NCBI RefSeq assembly: GCF_900142105.1
Contig: NZ_FQZS01000004.1
Span: forward strand, 124,001 to 188,000
DNA length: 64,000 nucleotides
Source of the DNA: Lutispora thermophila DSM 19022
Lineage (GTDB): Bacteria; Bacillota; Clostridia; Lutisporales; Lutisporaceae
Direction: 5' to 3'
Made by a program: the position numbers and the translations under genes. A model generated the notes under the pieces. That model was not told the origin of the DNA. It saw only the letters and a list, made by a program, of their open reading frames with translations, and did not search any database. Shown here one piece after another: positions 16,657 to 26,048 of the stretch (position 1 is its first letter; every line of letters starts with the position of its first letter).

Positions 16657-17898
16657 TTAGAATAATTTAACAATAATCTTTATTGCCGTTTCCCATCTAT
16701 ATATAAAGAACGTCCATCCAACACTCATAAACACGAAAGTCACAAAAGCTCCTGACCAGTATACCAATTTGGAGCCATTCATCCACTCTAGCAATCTTTC
16801 GGAACCATACTTCTTCAGTAAATCCGAATATATCCTGTACAGGGATAAACCTGCCCCCTGATACAATCCCCAAATGAGAAAACTCATGGTGGAGCCATGC
16901 CATATGCCTACGGCAGCCATGGTCACCAATTGACAGATGCTGTTTATGAGCCAAGGGTGATTGGTGCCTACAGTTTTCATCAATAGCTTCCCTAGGGGCA
17001 TAAATAAATATTCTCTCAGCCAGGAAGTCAATGTCATATGCCAATTCTGCCAAAAAAGCACCAGGTTAGGTTTAAGATATGGCTTATTGAAATTCTCTGG
17101 CACCTTAAATCCAAAAAGCCTTCCCAAACCTATGGCAATATCAGAGTAGCCGGAAAAATCATAATAAACCTTGATGGAATAAAGAAACATTACCAGCCAA
17201 AGCACAGGTTTTGAAGCAGCAAGTATATCCGGAGCCAATGCACTGATGAGGCTTCCTGTCTTATCTGCGATGATAAACTTCTTAAAAAGACCGGTTATGA
17301 CCCGTGTAACTCCCTCATCCACATATTCCTTGCCAAGGCTCTGATTGCTTTTCAATTCCCTGCTAAACCTGCCATATCTGTCAATGGGTCCGGCAGAAAA
17401 GGTTGGGAAGAAAAATATAAAGGCACCGAAGGTCAATGGATCCAGGTCCTTTAACCTTCCCCTATATGTATCTATAACCACATGGAGAAACTTAAAGGTG
17501 AAATAAGAAATACCCAAGGCCTTCACCTGCAACATCGAAGGCAATTGGTTTTTCAAAACAGGGTATTTAAATAAAGCCAAAGTTCCAAGCGATAGGGCCA
17601 CTCCTAAATACAAAAGCAGCTTTTTAAGCCTATTATCCTGTACTTTTATAAGTGTTTTGCATATACCATAAATGATCACAGTTAAGGCTATTGTAGCAAG
17701 AGCAAAGATGGGATGACCGTACAAAGAGGCAAAGGCCAGGCCCCATATAATCAGTATTATAGCTTTGGTGGGACAAAAAGAACCGTCACCCTTGTCTCTT
17801 TTGCAGGCTATATGATAAAACAACAGGCCTGTCAATGTAAATAGAACTATTGAATGTATAGGTAAAAATCGGATTATGAGTTTAATGCTTTCCTTCAC
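16657..17898 (-). CDS. MBOAT acyltransferase (DltB-like)
   Basis: Polytopic membrane O-acyltransferase, 413 residues, about ten hydrophobic segments. The family signature GIWHGSTMSFLIWGLYQG contains the catalytic histidine (near residue 334), and FSAGPIDRYGRF and YYDFSGYSDIAIGLGRLFG are typical DltB/AlgI-type motifs. The C-terminus is not an F-x-Y-x-x-F hexapeptide, so the shuttle motif must come from another protein, the 33-residue ORF immediately downstream. It starts at GTG after AGGAGG, 13 bp after the SGNH gene. Expected role: move the acyl group from the cytoplasmic carrier protein through the membrane to the shuttle tyrosine. Confidence 0.92.
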   Translation of the reverse strand: MKESIKLIIRFLPIHSIVLFTLTGLLFYHIACKRDKGDGSFCPTKAIILIIWGLAFASLYGHPIFALATIALTVIIYGICKTLIKVQDNRLKKLLLYLGVALSLGTLALFKYPVLKNQLPSMLQVKALGISYFTFKFLHVVIDTYRGRLKDLDPLTFGAFIFFFPTFSAGPIDRYGRFSRELKSNQSLGKEYVDEGVTRVITGLFKKFIIADKTGSLISALAPDILAASKPVLWLVMFLYSIKVYYDFSGYSDIAIGLGRLFGFKVPENFNKPYLKPNLVLFWQNWHMTLTSWLREYLFMPLGKLLMKTVGTNHPWLINSICQLVTMAAVGIWHGSTMSFLIWGLYQGAGLSLYRIYSDLLKKYGSERLLEWMNGSKLVYWSGAFVTFVFMSVGWTFFIYRWETAIKIIVKLF

Positions 17899-17911
17899 GG
17901 TGTCCTCCTGA

Positions 17912-18970
17912 CTATTCCCTGAGTTCCGGGAATTCTTTAACTATAAATTCATATAATCTATCTGCCACTATGCGGTCTCCTTCTTCCTTCAGATGTCCCC
18001 CATCTATGAAAAGTTCATCTGGCACCGCATCATTTAAGTTTAAAAGAGGCACCCCATAGGGATCTGCCTGTGCCTTGATAGCGGCAACCATTTTCTCGTA
18101 ATAGCCTCCCTCATACTTTTTAGCCAAAATGCTCTGGTTTATTGGAGCCAGATATATCATCATAGGAATACCCTTTTGGGATACATACTTGCAAATCTCA
18201 CCAACTGCCTCAAAATATCTTGTGGAAGCATCAAAGGGTATGCCATAAAACTGCTCAGTAATCTTCACATCCCCAATCTGCACCTTCATATGCCTGTCAT
18301 TGGGATATGGGAGAGGAGTTCCTGTGGCTTTAGCCTTGATGCCCTTTGCCAGTTCTTCATAAAACTCCTTGTATCTATGGAGAGGAACAAGATTGCTCCT
18401 CAGCTCCCTTGATATGAAATAAGCATTCTCGTTGTTCATTTTCAGTATATTCCTATAAGCACCGGCCAATCCTCCGCCCAAGCTTAGGTCATAGCTTTCA
18501 GGGGTGGGAGGTAAAATCCAATGCAGTTCGGTGAAACTGCCGGCACCCATTTGCCATATTATAAGATCCGGATTATATTCTGCCGCTTTTTTTATCCTTT
18601 CCATCACATAGACTGTTTTGGTACCACTGCTGCCGAAGTTGAATACATTGGGCCTGTCATCTTCTCCAAAAAGCTTTTTGTCCAGAAGGAATCCTATGGA
18701 ATCTTCATACTTTACATAAAAGTCCTCCACTGTGGAGTCCCCTACCATGATTATGTTTCTATGGTTATCCTTGTAATATTTATTTATCCAATGGCCCTTC
18801 ATGGACAAGTCAGGCATCCTGTCATACTTGAACAATCTCTGATTATCTCGAAAGATGGTATAGAACTTGCCTACATTATTGTATATGTACTTATTTACAG
18901 GCGCAAAAATCAACAAATTGGCAGCAATATATATAAATATTATCTTATACACCAGACTAAAACGCTTCAT
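17912..18970 (-). CDS. SGNH-type extracytoplasmic acyltransferase (DltD-like)
   Basis: 352 residues. N-terminal signal anchor (about 7-24), then an SGNH/GDSL domain: block I VGDSTVED with nucleophile Ser79, a Gly-rich FGSSGTKT, and the C-terminal DGGHL segment (near 326-330) with the Asp-x-x-His pair. First gene of the minus-strand operon, preceded by GGAGG and a near-consensus promoter. By analogy to DltD it should take the acyl group from the microprotein tyrosine and place it on a wall polymer. The polymer is unknown; the secondary wall polymer that anchors SLH proteins is a candidate by inference. Confidence 0.88.
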   Translation of the reverse strand: MKRFSLVYKIIFIYIAANLLIFAPVNKYIYNNVGKFYTIFRDNQRLFKYDRMPDLSMKGHWINKYYKDNHRNIIMVGDSTVEDFYVKYEDSIGFLLDKKLFGEDDRPNVFNFGSSGTKTVYVMERIKKAAEYNPDLIIWQMGAGSFTELHWILPPTPESYDLSLGGGLAGAYRNILKMNNENAYFISRELRSNLVPLHRYKEFYEELAKGIKAKATGTPLPYPNDRHMKVQIGDVKITEQFYGIPFDASTRYFEAVGEICKYVSQKGIPMMIYLAPINQSILAKKYEGGYYEKMVAAIKAQADPYGVPLLNLNDAVPDELFIDGGHLKEEGDRIVADRLYEFIVKEFPELRE

Positions 18971-19007
18971 CCTTTACCTCCATTTCAACATCAACCATAA
19001 CTTGCTT

Positions 19008-19036
19008 CTTATATCCTATCACAGCATAAAAGTCAA
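19008..19036 (-). promoter_or_regulatory. Promoter of the dlt-like operon
   Basis: On the minus strand TTGACT, 17-bp spacer, TATAAG, about 38 bp before the SGNH start. Confidence 0.7.
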
Positions 19037-19063
19037 CTCAAGTAAAGTTGTACCTTTAGCCTA

Positions 19064-19091
19064 TTTAAATACTCCAAGACTGTGATATAAT
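19064..19091 (+). promoter_or_regulatory. Possible promoter of the IPT/TIG protein gene
   Basis: TTTAAA, 16-bp spacer, TATAAT on the plus strand. It would give a leader of about 175 nt that includes another dispersed-repeat copy (GGAAAAGGAATGCCCCAATGCTAGA, around 19215-19240). The weak -35 keeps this tentative. Confidence 0.4.
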
Positions 19092-19273
19092 GAAATTATT
19101 ACCACTAAGAATTATGGATAAATATGCCGAAATATATATAAAAGTCAGCTCTGATCTATGTGTTATGAACGAGGGATACCTAAGCTCTTACAACTTATAA
19201 CAAGCAGCAGGACGGAAAAGGAATGCCCCAATGCTAGATACTGTAGACTAAAAGCAAAAAAGGAGTGAACATA

Positions 19274-22200
19274 ATGTCAAAAATGAAAAGAAAAGCTGCT
19301 ATATTATTGGCCTTTATAATGATATTCAATATGCTGCCTATAAGTGTTTTGCAAGTACATGCCTATGACCCTAGCAATTTTAGGATAGAAACTGTAACAA
19401 TATATAAGATATATGATTCCAATAGAAATATAGAGCAGCGAAAGCTCCTTATAACCGGTTCTTATCTTAAAGATGCAGCAGTAGGAATATTAACCTATGC
19501 CAATGCATATAGTCCTCTTACCAAGAGAACTGTAAACACTGAAGGCATACTCCAATTTGATCTGGAAAACGATCAATTGGGAAACGAAGTGGTAGTTGAA
19601 GGAGTTCACATACAGTTGAATGAAAATCAAATGCCTACATTGACTGGTGTAAACCGCAGAGTCAAAGAAGGAAAAGAGGAATTAATAATACAAGGTACAA
19701 ATCTTAACAATATAGGTGGATCTACTAACATAACAGCAGGATATGAACACGATGGAGCTTATACACCTATATCGGCAACTACAACTGATCCTAATAGGCT
19801 TACGATTACAAATCCTACTGGTCCTTTAGGACTTCAAAACATAATATTTGAAAAAACAGAAAAAATAACAAAAACTTTTAATCCAAATAACAAGGATGTT
19901 GAAGTAACTGTTAAAATCATATATACATACAAAGACCAATTCAGGTTATATCAAGATATAGAGGTCCAAGACCTGAAAATGTATCCCAATAGAGGTCAGA
20001 AAGGGGACAAGGTGTACTTTGAAGCGCCTGCAGGTAAATTGGATTCCTATGATGTATATTTCCTGAGACAAACCGATGGTACTGATCCATATAAAGAAGC
20101 AAACAAAGGAAAGAATAAAACCTTCCAGCAGAATGTCAATGGAAAGGATATATTGACGGTAGAAGTTCCTGACATAGATGTAGGCGAATATTATGTTGTA
20201 TTCACCAATGCTGTATCAGCCGGTGAAGACCCTATGAATGCTGTTACTAAGGAAAAAATATTGACGGAAAAGTTTACTGTAATAAGCGCTTTTATCAAAT
20301 CAAAGGTAATAAGCATCAATCCCAAAACCGGACCTGATACCGGTTCAAAAGCTACCATATCAGCTCAGTTTGTCGGCACATTGAATATACCTGAATTTAC
20401 ACCGGATTCTGATGATAAAAAATACACATTTAGAGACGGCAATAGAGAATTGGTAATTGATTATGCAACTGGGTCTTACAACAATTCTTCTGGATACAAG
20501 GCCAGAAGGACCATTAGAATAATTATTGGAGACAAGGCTACTTTTCTTAAAGACTCTAATGATAATCCTGATGTCGAGTTCAAAAACAATCTGGATATCA
20601 TAAACATCAGGACAGCTCAGGTTACTGATGCAGATGTGAATCCCACAAAAGATGTGGTAATAGAAATGGAAACAGTCATCATGGATTCATTGGACCAAGT
20701 AATCCAGACTATTACAGATAGGGCTGTTCTGCCCAATGGCTATACCTATATACCCAGCAAGACAGAACCTCTAGTTGAAAGCATAGTACCGGAAAAAATA
20801 CAAGTCAAAGAGTTAGATGTAAATAGATACAGTACAGCCGATAAAAGAATAATGATAGCCATATACGGCAAAAACTTCATGGTTCATAAATACACAGATG
20901 CTTCCGGCAAGGATGTGGTTAGATATCCTATAGTTGAACTGGGACCTGATTTGACACTGAATCCAAATGCAGGAGATGCTGATTATACTAAAGATTTGGA
21001 AATGAAAGTATTAAGCTCAACAGGTGTTGAACTGGATGGTTCCTCAGGCAACGAAATAGGTACCAAGATACTGTTTTATCTTCCTGCCAATAGTATAGTA
21101 AGAAATATTGGAAAGACTTATGTAACTGTTATAAATCCTATCAGGAATTCCAACGAAAGAGGCTTGTACAACATGAAAGTTGATGCGGTGGAATTTGTTA
21201 CAGTGGAAGAAAATAAAGAACCTATCATTGCAGGTGTAAATCCTGACACTGTATCTGTTGACGGTGGAGTGGAAGTAAAAATCACCGGTAACAACTTCAT
21301 GGAAGGTGTAAGGCTTTTCTTGGACGGAAAGGAAATAACCAATATAAAAAGAGATGAAGACGGAAAAGGCATTAGCTTTATTGCTCCGGCAGGCAGAGAG
21401 GGAACAACCCAGATACTTGTTATGAACCCAACTGGAGGCTCTGCCACATGGCATTTTAATTATGTGACAACCTATACCAATCCTAAGATAACAGATTTTG
21501 AACCAAAATCCGGTAATACGGGAACATTGGTTGTAATTAAAGGTGAAAACTTTATACCACCGGATCCGACAGACAGGACGGATTTAAGGTATAGGCTTAT
21601 AGGTACAAGAGTACTTCTGGGAAATACTGATATAAACGATTATAATCTTGACAACCAAAAGAAGATTGTATTAGAACCCTATGAAGATCCAGAAGGCAAA
21701 AAGATTGTTAGTCTGAAAAAGGATGGAGACCTGACCAGCATTGAAGTAAGGGATTACTATTATTCCGTCATATTTGTTGATGAAAACAGAAACTACTATA
21801 CATTAACCATCGACGGCTCAGGTGATGTAATCCTGAGCGATGGAGTTTACAATACCTATAAATTGATTATTGATGGTGGAGATATAAAGGCAGACAAACA
21901 AGATGGGTTCATATATGATTTTGAATCCAATGCAACAGGCATCACCATAACGGATAAAGGAACCAAAATACTCAAGCTGACCATGGAGACTCCGTACAAG
22001 GTTGATGCAAATAAGAAAATAATAGGCAACAGGGTAAAGGTAGTGGACAAAAATACCATATACATTAAAGTGCCGGCTCTTCCTGCTGACGGATATTATG
22101 ATGTGACAGTAGTGAACCCGGACACCAAGAGAGACAGCAAAACAGGCACCAATGGATTCTACTACTTCTCTCATCCCCAAAGCAAACCCAAAATAGAAAA

Positions 22201-25200
22201 AATAGTGCCAAATGAAGGCACTACTGACGGAGGATATTCTATAGACATTGAAGGAAATGACTTCATGGACATAGGCATAGATAAGGCCAAGGTATATATA
22301 AACGGCATTGAAGTTCCATCTAATGATATAGAAGTGAGCCCAAACGGCAAAAAAATAACTGTAAGAAAAGTACCTGCTTATCCCGGAGATTTGTTTAAAG
22401 AAAAGGGAACAAGCCGATATGCCGTGCCGGTGGTAGTAGTAAATCCTGACGGTGGAAGCGACAGCATGGAAAAAGGATTTACCTATATAGTACCTACCAG
22501 CCATCCTCAATTGATAAAGATAGTACCTGCAAAAGGAACCGCTGCCGGCGGTGAGGTGGTGGAGATCACCGGTACTGACTTCAGATTCTTCGAACCCTAT
22601 GAAGATAAAAACAGGGATGGAGTAAGAAATGATGATGAACCATTCCGAGACATAAACGGCAACAAAGTATGGGATAGTGAAGCGAACTTAAATGAGTGGT
22701 TGAAGGAACAAGACTTAAATCACCCTGTATTTGACAAATACTTAGAGTCGCCTATACTGCCCAAGGTATTCTTTGGAGATAAATTGGCAAAGATAGTGGA
22801 ATTCTCCAGAGGATATCTGAAGGTTATAACTCCTGAAGGAACTGCCGGAAAAGTGGATGTATATTTGGTAAACAATGATGCAGGAACATCCAACAAACTC
22901 TCCTATACCTATGAAGGTTCTAACCCCAAGATAACAAGGGTGTTCCCGAAGACAGGCAAAATGCAGGGGGGAGACACCGTAGAACTTAGAGGAAGCGGCT
23001 TCGCTACATCTGCCATGGATGTATATAATGGCAAGGTGGATAATGGAATAAACCAATTTGATTCTAAGCAAATGGTGGCTGTGAGATTCGGAAGCCTTAC
23101 AAACAGAAATATAGATAGGCAATTGGAGAACTCTGGAAGAATAGACAACAAAAGAACTACGGTGAGATTTTCAGAAAACAATATGACCTTTGAATATGAT
23201 GCATCAGGCACCAACACAAAGCTTACCATGACAAAAGTGGTAGATGACAAAATATACAAGGCAGTCATAAATGGATATGACAACACAGTAAAATATATTC
23301 CACTAAAACTTATGAAAGATGCCCAAGGAAATTCCTTCGAGGGAATAGGCCTTGTGAGGGTAGAATTAGAAGACGGAAGGTTGTTGATTGACACCGGATA
23401 TTCTGAAAATGTACGATATGTGGACTCAAACCAGATTTTCGTCACTACACCTACCTATCATACCATAGGTACCAATATACCTATAGAACTTATAAACCCT
23501 GATAAGGGAAAGGCCACTGCTACCTTTGAGTACATGAACCCCTATGACTATCCTGTCATAAGTTCAATAGAACCTATAAATAAGGTTCTCAAGAGCTCCA
23601 GCGGCCTTGTAGAAGACTATGAAGGAACTCCTAAAAACGATGACCAGGAGTACTATACCTATGTAGGAGTAAACGGGGGAATTCTCCTTACCATAAAAGG
23701 AAGCAATTTTAAGAGGACTGCTAAAGTTTACTTGGATGATAAGGAGCTTCAGATATTGGACAGAAGCACCAACGGAGACAGTCTCTTAGTTGTAATACCT
23801 CCTGCTGACGAAAGCGAAATCGGGCTGAAAAAGCCAATCACCGTGGACAATAAGGACGGAGGCGTAACCAGCACCAGAGAACCAAATGAATACTATAAGA
23901 TGGGCAAGCCATACTTTGTAGTATATCAAAAGGGACTCAGCGGTCCTGTTATTGAAAGTGTAATACCCGACAAAACTTCCAGCAGAGGACAAAACACAGT
24001 TACAATAATAGGAAGCGACTTCAGACCTGGACTGAAGGTATTTATAGGCGGCATACAAGCAGAGGTATTAGAAATAGAAGGCACTGAGAAAATCAAGGTC
24101 AAAGTGCCACTAGGACTGACAGCAGGCAAAGTATCCGTCATGGTTCAAAATTCGGACTATGGCTCCGACGAAAAGAAAGATGCGCTAACCATCATAAGCT
24201 CTCCTGAAATACAAGAATTATTGGCTGAAGATGGAAGCTTGTACAGCAGTGATACCTTCAGAATGACAGGAGGAGAAAACATAATAATAAAAGGTATTGA
24301 ATTCCAGCAAGGCGCAAGAGTCATATTTGGTGGAACCATAAAGGATAAGCTGGATTCCGGGGAAACAGGCATTCAAGTATTTAAGATAAATGATGAAGAA
24401 GCCTATGTGGTTGGTGGCACACAAACCACTGCAACAAAGGTAGAAGATGGCATAATGATATATGTGACGACTCCAAGCATGTCGGAAGGATCAAGCACAA
24501 TAATAGTCATAAACCCTGACGGTGGAGTATCCGAAGAATATAAAATAACAGTAATACGCCCTCTGCCTGATAGGCCTTCCAATGCAAAAGCAACACCTGT
24601 GGATGGAGATACGGTAAAACTGGAATGGACAGGCAGTGCAGAAATATATCAGATATATGCTTCCTTTGGAGAAAAGAGAGAGGCCAAGGAACTTAACAAC
24701 TTTAACTATATCATGACTGTGGAACCGGAGTTCACAGAAAAAGGAAAACATATATACTATTTGAGGGGCCTCATACCAGATACCTGGTACGCATTTAGAA
24801 TATATTCGGTAAATGACTTCGGAGTATCTCAGCAATATGCTCAGACTCAAAGAGTAAAAACCTTGGATAAAGTACATTCTGAAGCAAAATACAATAATGA
24901 ATATATTAATCCAAATTCCAGAATGGACTGGACAGAAAGCACCAAGGACAAGTTTGTATACAATGTAGGTGAAAAAAGCCTGCAAGAGGCGTCCCAATAC
25001 TATCAGATAGAATTGAGAAACAAAAACATAGAGTCAGGAGTTTCAAGACAGGTAAAAATACCGGTTAAACTTATTCAGAACTACAGCAAGAACTATACAA
25101 TATGGGATAAAGATGTATCCATTAAGTTCCACACAAATGCGCTGGCCACAACAGAAATAATGAGCATAAATACAGACTATGACAATGCAGCAGCCATAAT

Positions 25201-25522
25201 AGAACTATCTTCGCCTACGGGAAAAAGATACGATGAAATACTTATGCTCCTGAATAGAAGAACCAAACCGGTGAAACTCATAGGCATAGACTTCAAGCTC
25301 CAAGTTAAGGACAAGACCACCGATATAAGACAATTTAAAGAACCTATCGAAGCTACAATAGTCCTTGACTCAAAATACGCTAATGCACAAAACTTGGAAC
25401 TTTACTACTATGACGTACCGTCTAATAAACTGGAGATGGTAGACTTCACCAAAGAAACCGGCGAAAAGCTCATAGAAACGATCCTCACCCGACCAGGACA
25501 ATATGTGATAGTAAGTTATTAG
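19274..25522 (+). CDS. Giant secreted IPT/TIG-repeat surface protein
   Basis: 2082 residues from ATG 19274 (AGGAG at 19261-19265; an upstream in-frame GTG overlaps the RBS and is unlikely). Signal peptide to about residue 30 (ILLAFIMIFNML...VHAYD). Then many IPT/TIG immunoglobulin-like repeats, each recognisable by PKI-x-x-x-x-P-x-x-G...GG-x-x-V-x-I-x-G-x-x-F, for example encoded near 21240, 21500, 22190, 22510, 22930, 23560 and 23950. One repeat (about 22600-22700) has an insert with two Asp-rich loops (DKNRDGVRNDDE, DINGNKVWDSE), likely calcium sites. A fibronectin-III-like domain is encoded near 24560-24870, followed by an unclassified C-terminal domain. No SLH domain, sortase motif or membrane anchor was seen. 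Probably an extended surface or matrix protein; ligand unknown. Confidence 0.88.
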   Translation: MSKMKRKAAILLAFIMIFNMLPISVLQVHAYDPSNFRIETVTIYKIYDSNRNIEQRKLLITGSYLKDAAVGILTYANAYSPLTKRTVNTEGILQFDLENDQLGNEVVVEGVHIQLNENQMPTLTGVNRRVKEGKEELIIQGTNLNNIGGSTNITAGYEHDGAYTPISATTTDPNRLTITNPTGPLGLQNIIFEKTEKITKTFNPNNKDVEVTVKIIYTYKDQFRLYQDIEVQDLKMYPNRGQKGDKVYFEAPAGKLDSYDVYFLRQTDGTDPYKEANKGKNKTFQQNVNGKDILTVEVPDIDVGEYYVVFTNAVSAGEDPMNAVTKEKILTEKFTVISAFIKSKVISINPKTGPDTGSKATISAQFVGTLNIPEFTPDSDDKKYTFRDGNRELVIDYATGSYNNSSGYKARRTIRIIIGDKATFLKDSNDNPDVEFKNNLDIINIRTAQVTDADVNPTKDVVIEMETVIMDSLDQVIQTITDRAVLPNGYTYIPSKTEPLVESIVPEKIQVKELDVNRYSTADKRIMIAIYGKNFMVHKYTDASGKDVVRYPIVELGPDLTLNPNAGDADYTKDLEMKVLSSTGVELDGSSGNEIGTKILFYLPANSIVRNIGKTYVTVINPIRNSNERGLYNMKVDAVEFVTVEENKEPIIAGVNPDTVSVDGGVEVKITGNNFMEGVRLFLDGKEITNIKRDEDGKGISFIAPAGREGTTQILVMNPTGGSATWHFNYVTTYTNPKITDFEPKSGNTGTLVVIKGENFIPPDPTDRTDLRYRLIGTRVLLGNTDINDYNLDNQKKIVLEPYEDPEGKKIVSLKKDGDLTSIEVRDYYYSVIFVDENRNYYTLTIDGSGDVILSDGVYNTYKLIIDGGDIKADKQDGFIYDFESNATGITITDKGTKILKLTMETPYKVDANKKIIGNRVKVVDKNTIYIKVPALPADGYYDVTVVNPDTKRDSKTGTNGFYYFSHPQSKPKIEKIVPNEGTTDGGYSIDIEGNDFMDIGIDKAKVYINGIEVPSNDIEVSPNGKKITVRKVPAYPGDLFKEKGTSRYAVPVVVVNPDGGSDSMEKGFTYIVPTSHPQLIKIVPAKGTAAGGEVVEITGTDFRFFEPYEDKNRDGVRNDDEPFRDINGNKVWDSEANLNEWLKEQDLNHPVFDKYLESPILPKVFFGDKLAKIVEFSRGYLKVITPEGTAGKVDVYLVNNDAGTSNKLSYTYEGSNPKITRVFPKTGKMQGGDTVELRGSGFATSAMDVYNGKVDNGINQFDSKQMVAVRFGSLTNRNIDRQLENSGRIDNKRTTVRFSENNMTFEYDASGTNTKLTMTKVVDDKIYKAVINGYDNTVKYIPLKLMKDAQGNSFEGIGLVRVELEDGRLLIDTGYSENVRYVDSNQIFVTTPTYHTIGTNIPIELINPDKGKATATFEYMNPYDYPVISSIEPINKVLKSSSGLVEDYEGTPKNDDQEYYTYVGVNGGILLTIKGSNFKRTAKVYLDDKELQILDRSTNGDSLLVVIPPADESEIGLKKPITVDNKDGGVTSTREPNEYYKMGKPYFVVYQKGLSGPVIESVIPDKTSSRGQNTVTIIGSDFRPGLKVFIGGIQAEVLEIEGTEKIKVKVPLGLTAGKVSVMVQNSDYGSDEKKDALTIISSPEIQELLAEDGSLYSSDTFRMTGGENIIIKGIEFQQGARVIFGGTIKDKLDSGETGIQVFKINDEEAYVVGGTQTTATKVEDGIMIYVTTPSMSEGSSTIIVINPDGGVSEEYKITVIRPLPDRPSNAKATPVDGDTVKLEWTGSAEIYQIYASFGEKREAKELNNFNYIMTVEPEFTEKGKHIYYLRGLIPDTWYAFRIYSVNDFGVSQQYAQTQRVKTLDKVHSEAKYNNEYINPNSRMDWTESTKDKFVYNVGEKSLQEASQYYQIELRNKNIESGVSRQVKIPVKLIQNYSKNYTIWDKDVSIKFHTNALATTEIMSINTDYDNAAAIIELSSPTGKRYDEILMLLNRRTKPVKLIGIDFKLQVKDKTTDIRQFKEPIEATIVLDSKYANAQNLELYYYDVPSNKLEMVDFTKETGEKLIETILTRPGQYVIVSY

Positions 25523-25595
25523 TTATTGGTCCCTGGCTTCTAGCCTTAAGCCTCTAGAGCCTTGGGCAGAGCACGCATGAGAAGGAAGATTTCAT

Positions 25596-25960
25596 ATGTT
25601 GATTTATGAAGACATTACAAATGTTATAATAAAATCAGTATATGAAGTCCATAAGATACTTGGTCCAGGGTTTCTGGAAAAGGTATATGAAAATGCCCTT
25701 ATGAGAGAGATGGAAAGCAGAGGTTTAAGATGTGAGCAGCAGGTTTCTCTGGAAGTGTACTATAAAGATTATGTTGCAGGTCAATATATAGCAGATATTA
25801 TAGTTGAAGATAAAGTTATACTAGAAATAAAAGCAATGCCTGACTTAGAAAAAAGACATTTTTCTCAAATGTTAAATTATCTAAAGCGACGAGAAAAAAA
25901 TTAGGGCTTGTGATTAATTTTGGGGCTACCAATGCCCAGATAAAAATGATAATAAATTAA
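25596..25960 (+). pseudogene. GxxExxY protein gene, frameshifted
   Basis: Encodes the GxxExxY family start (VHKILGPGFLEKVYENAL) and the PD-(D/E)xK-like core YIADIIVEDKVILEIKA. At 25894-25900 an A7 tract shifts the frame to an early TAG after 102 residues. With one more A the frame would continue LGLVINFGATNAQIKMIIN to TAA at 25960, the normal family end. Function of the family is unknown. It could be a sequencing slip in the homopolymer, but two other small genes nearby carry similar lesions. Confidence 0.85.
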
Positions 25961-25967
25961 TCCTGTG

Positions 25968-26001
25968 AATCCGCGGATTGCTATATGAAAATCCGTGGAT
26001 T
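25968..26001. repeat. Inverted/direct repeat AATCCGCGGATT ... AATCCGTGGATT
   Basis: Two near-identical 12-bp palindromes 10 bases apart, directly after the GxxExxY pseudogene. They can pair as a hairpin. Confidence 0.5.
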
Positions 26002-26048
26002 CCACAGTGTAAATCAGTGTTCTCTAAAACCTGAAAGGACTGATCACT

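Noticed and set aside
21818-22510. 230-residue antisense ORF opposite the IPT protein
   Set aside because: Shadow of repetitive coding sequence with aromatic-rich, non-protein-like composition.
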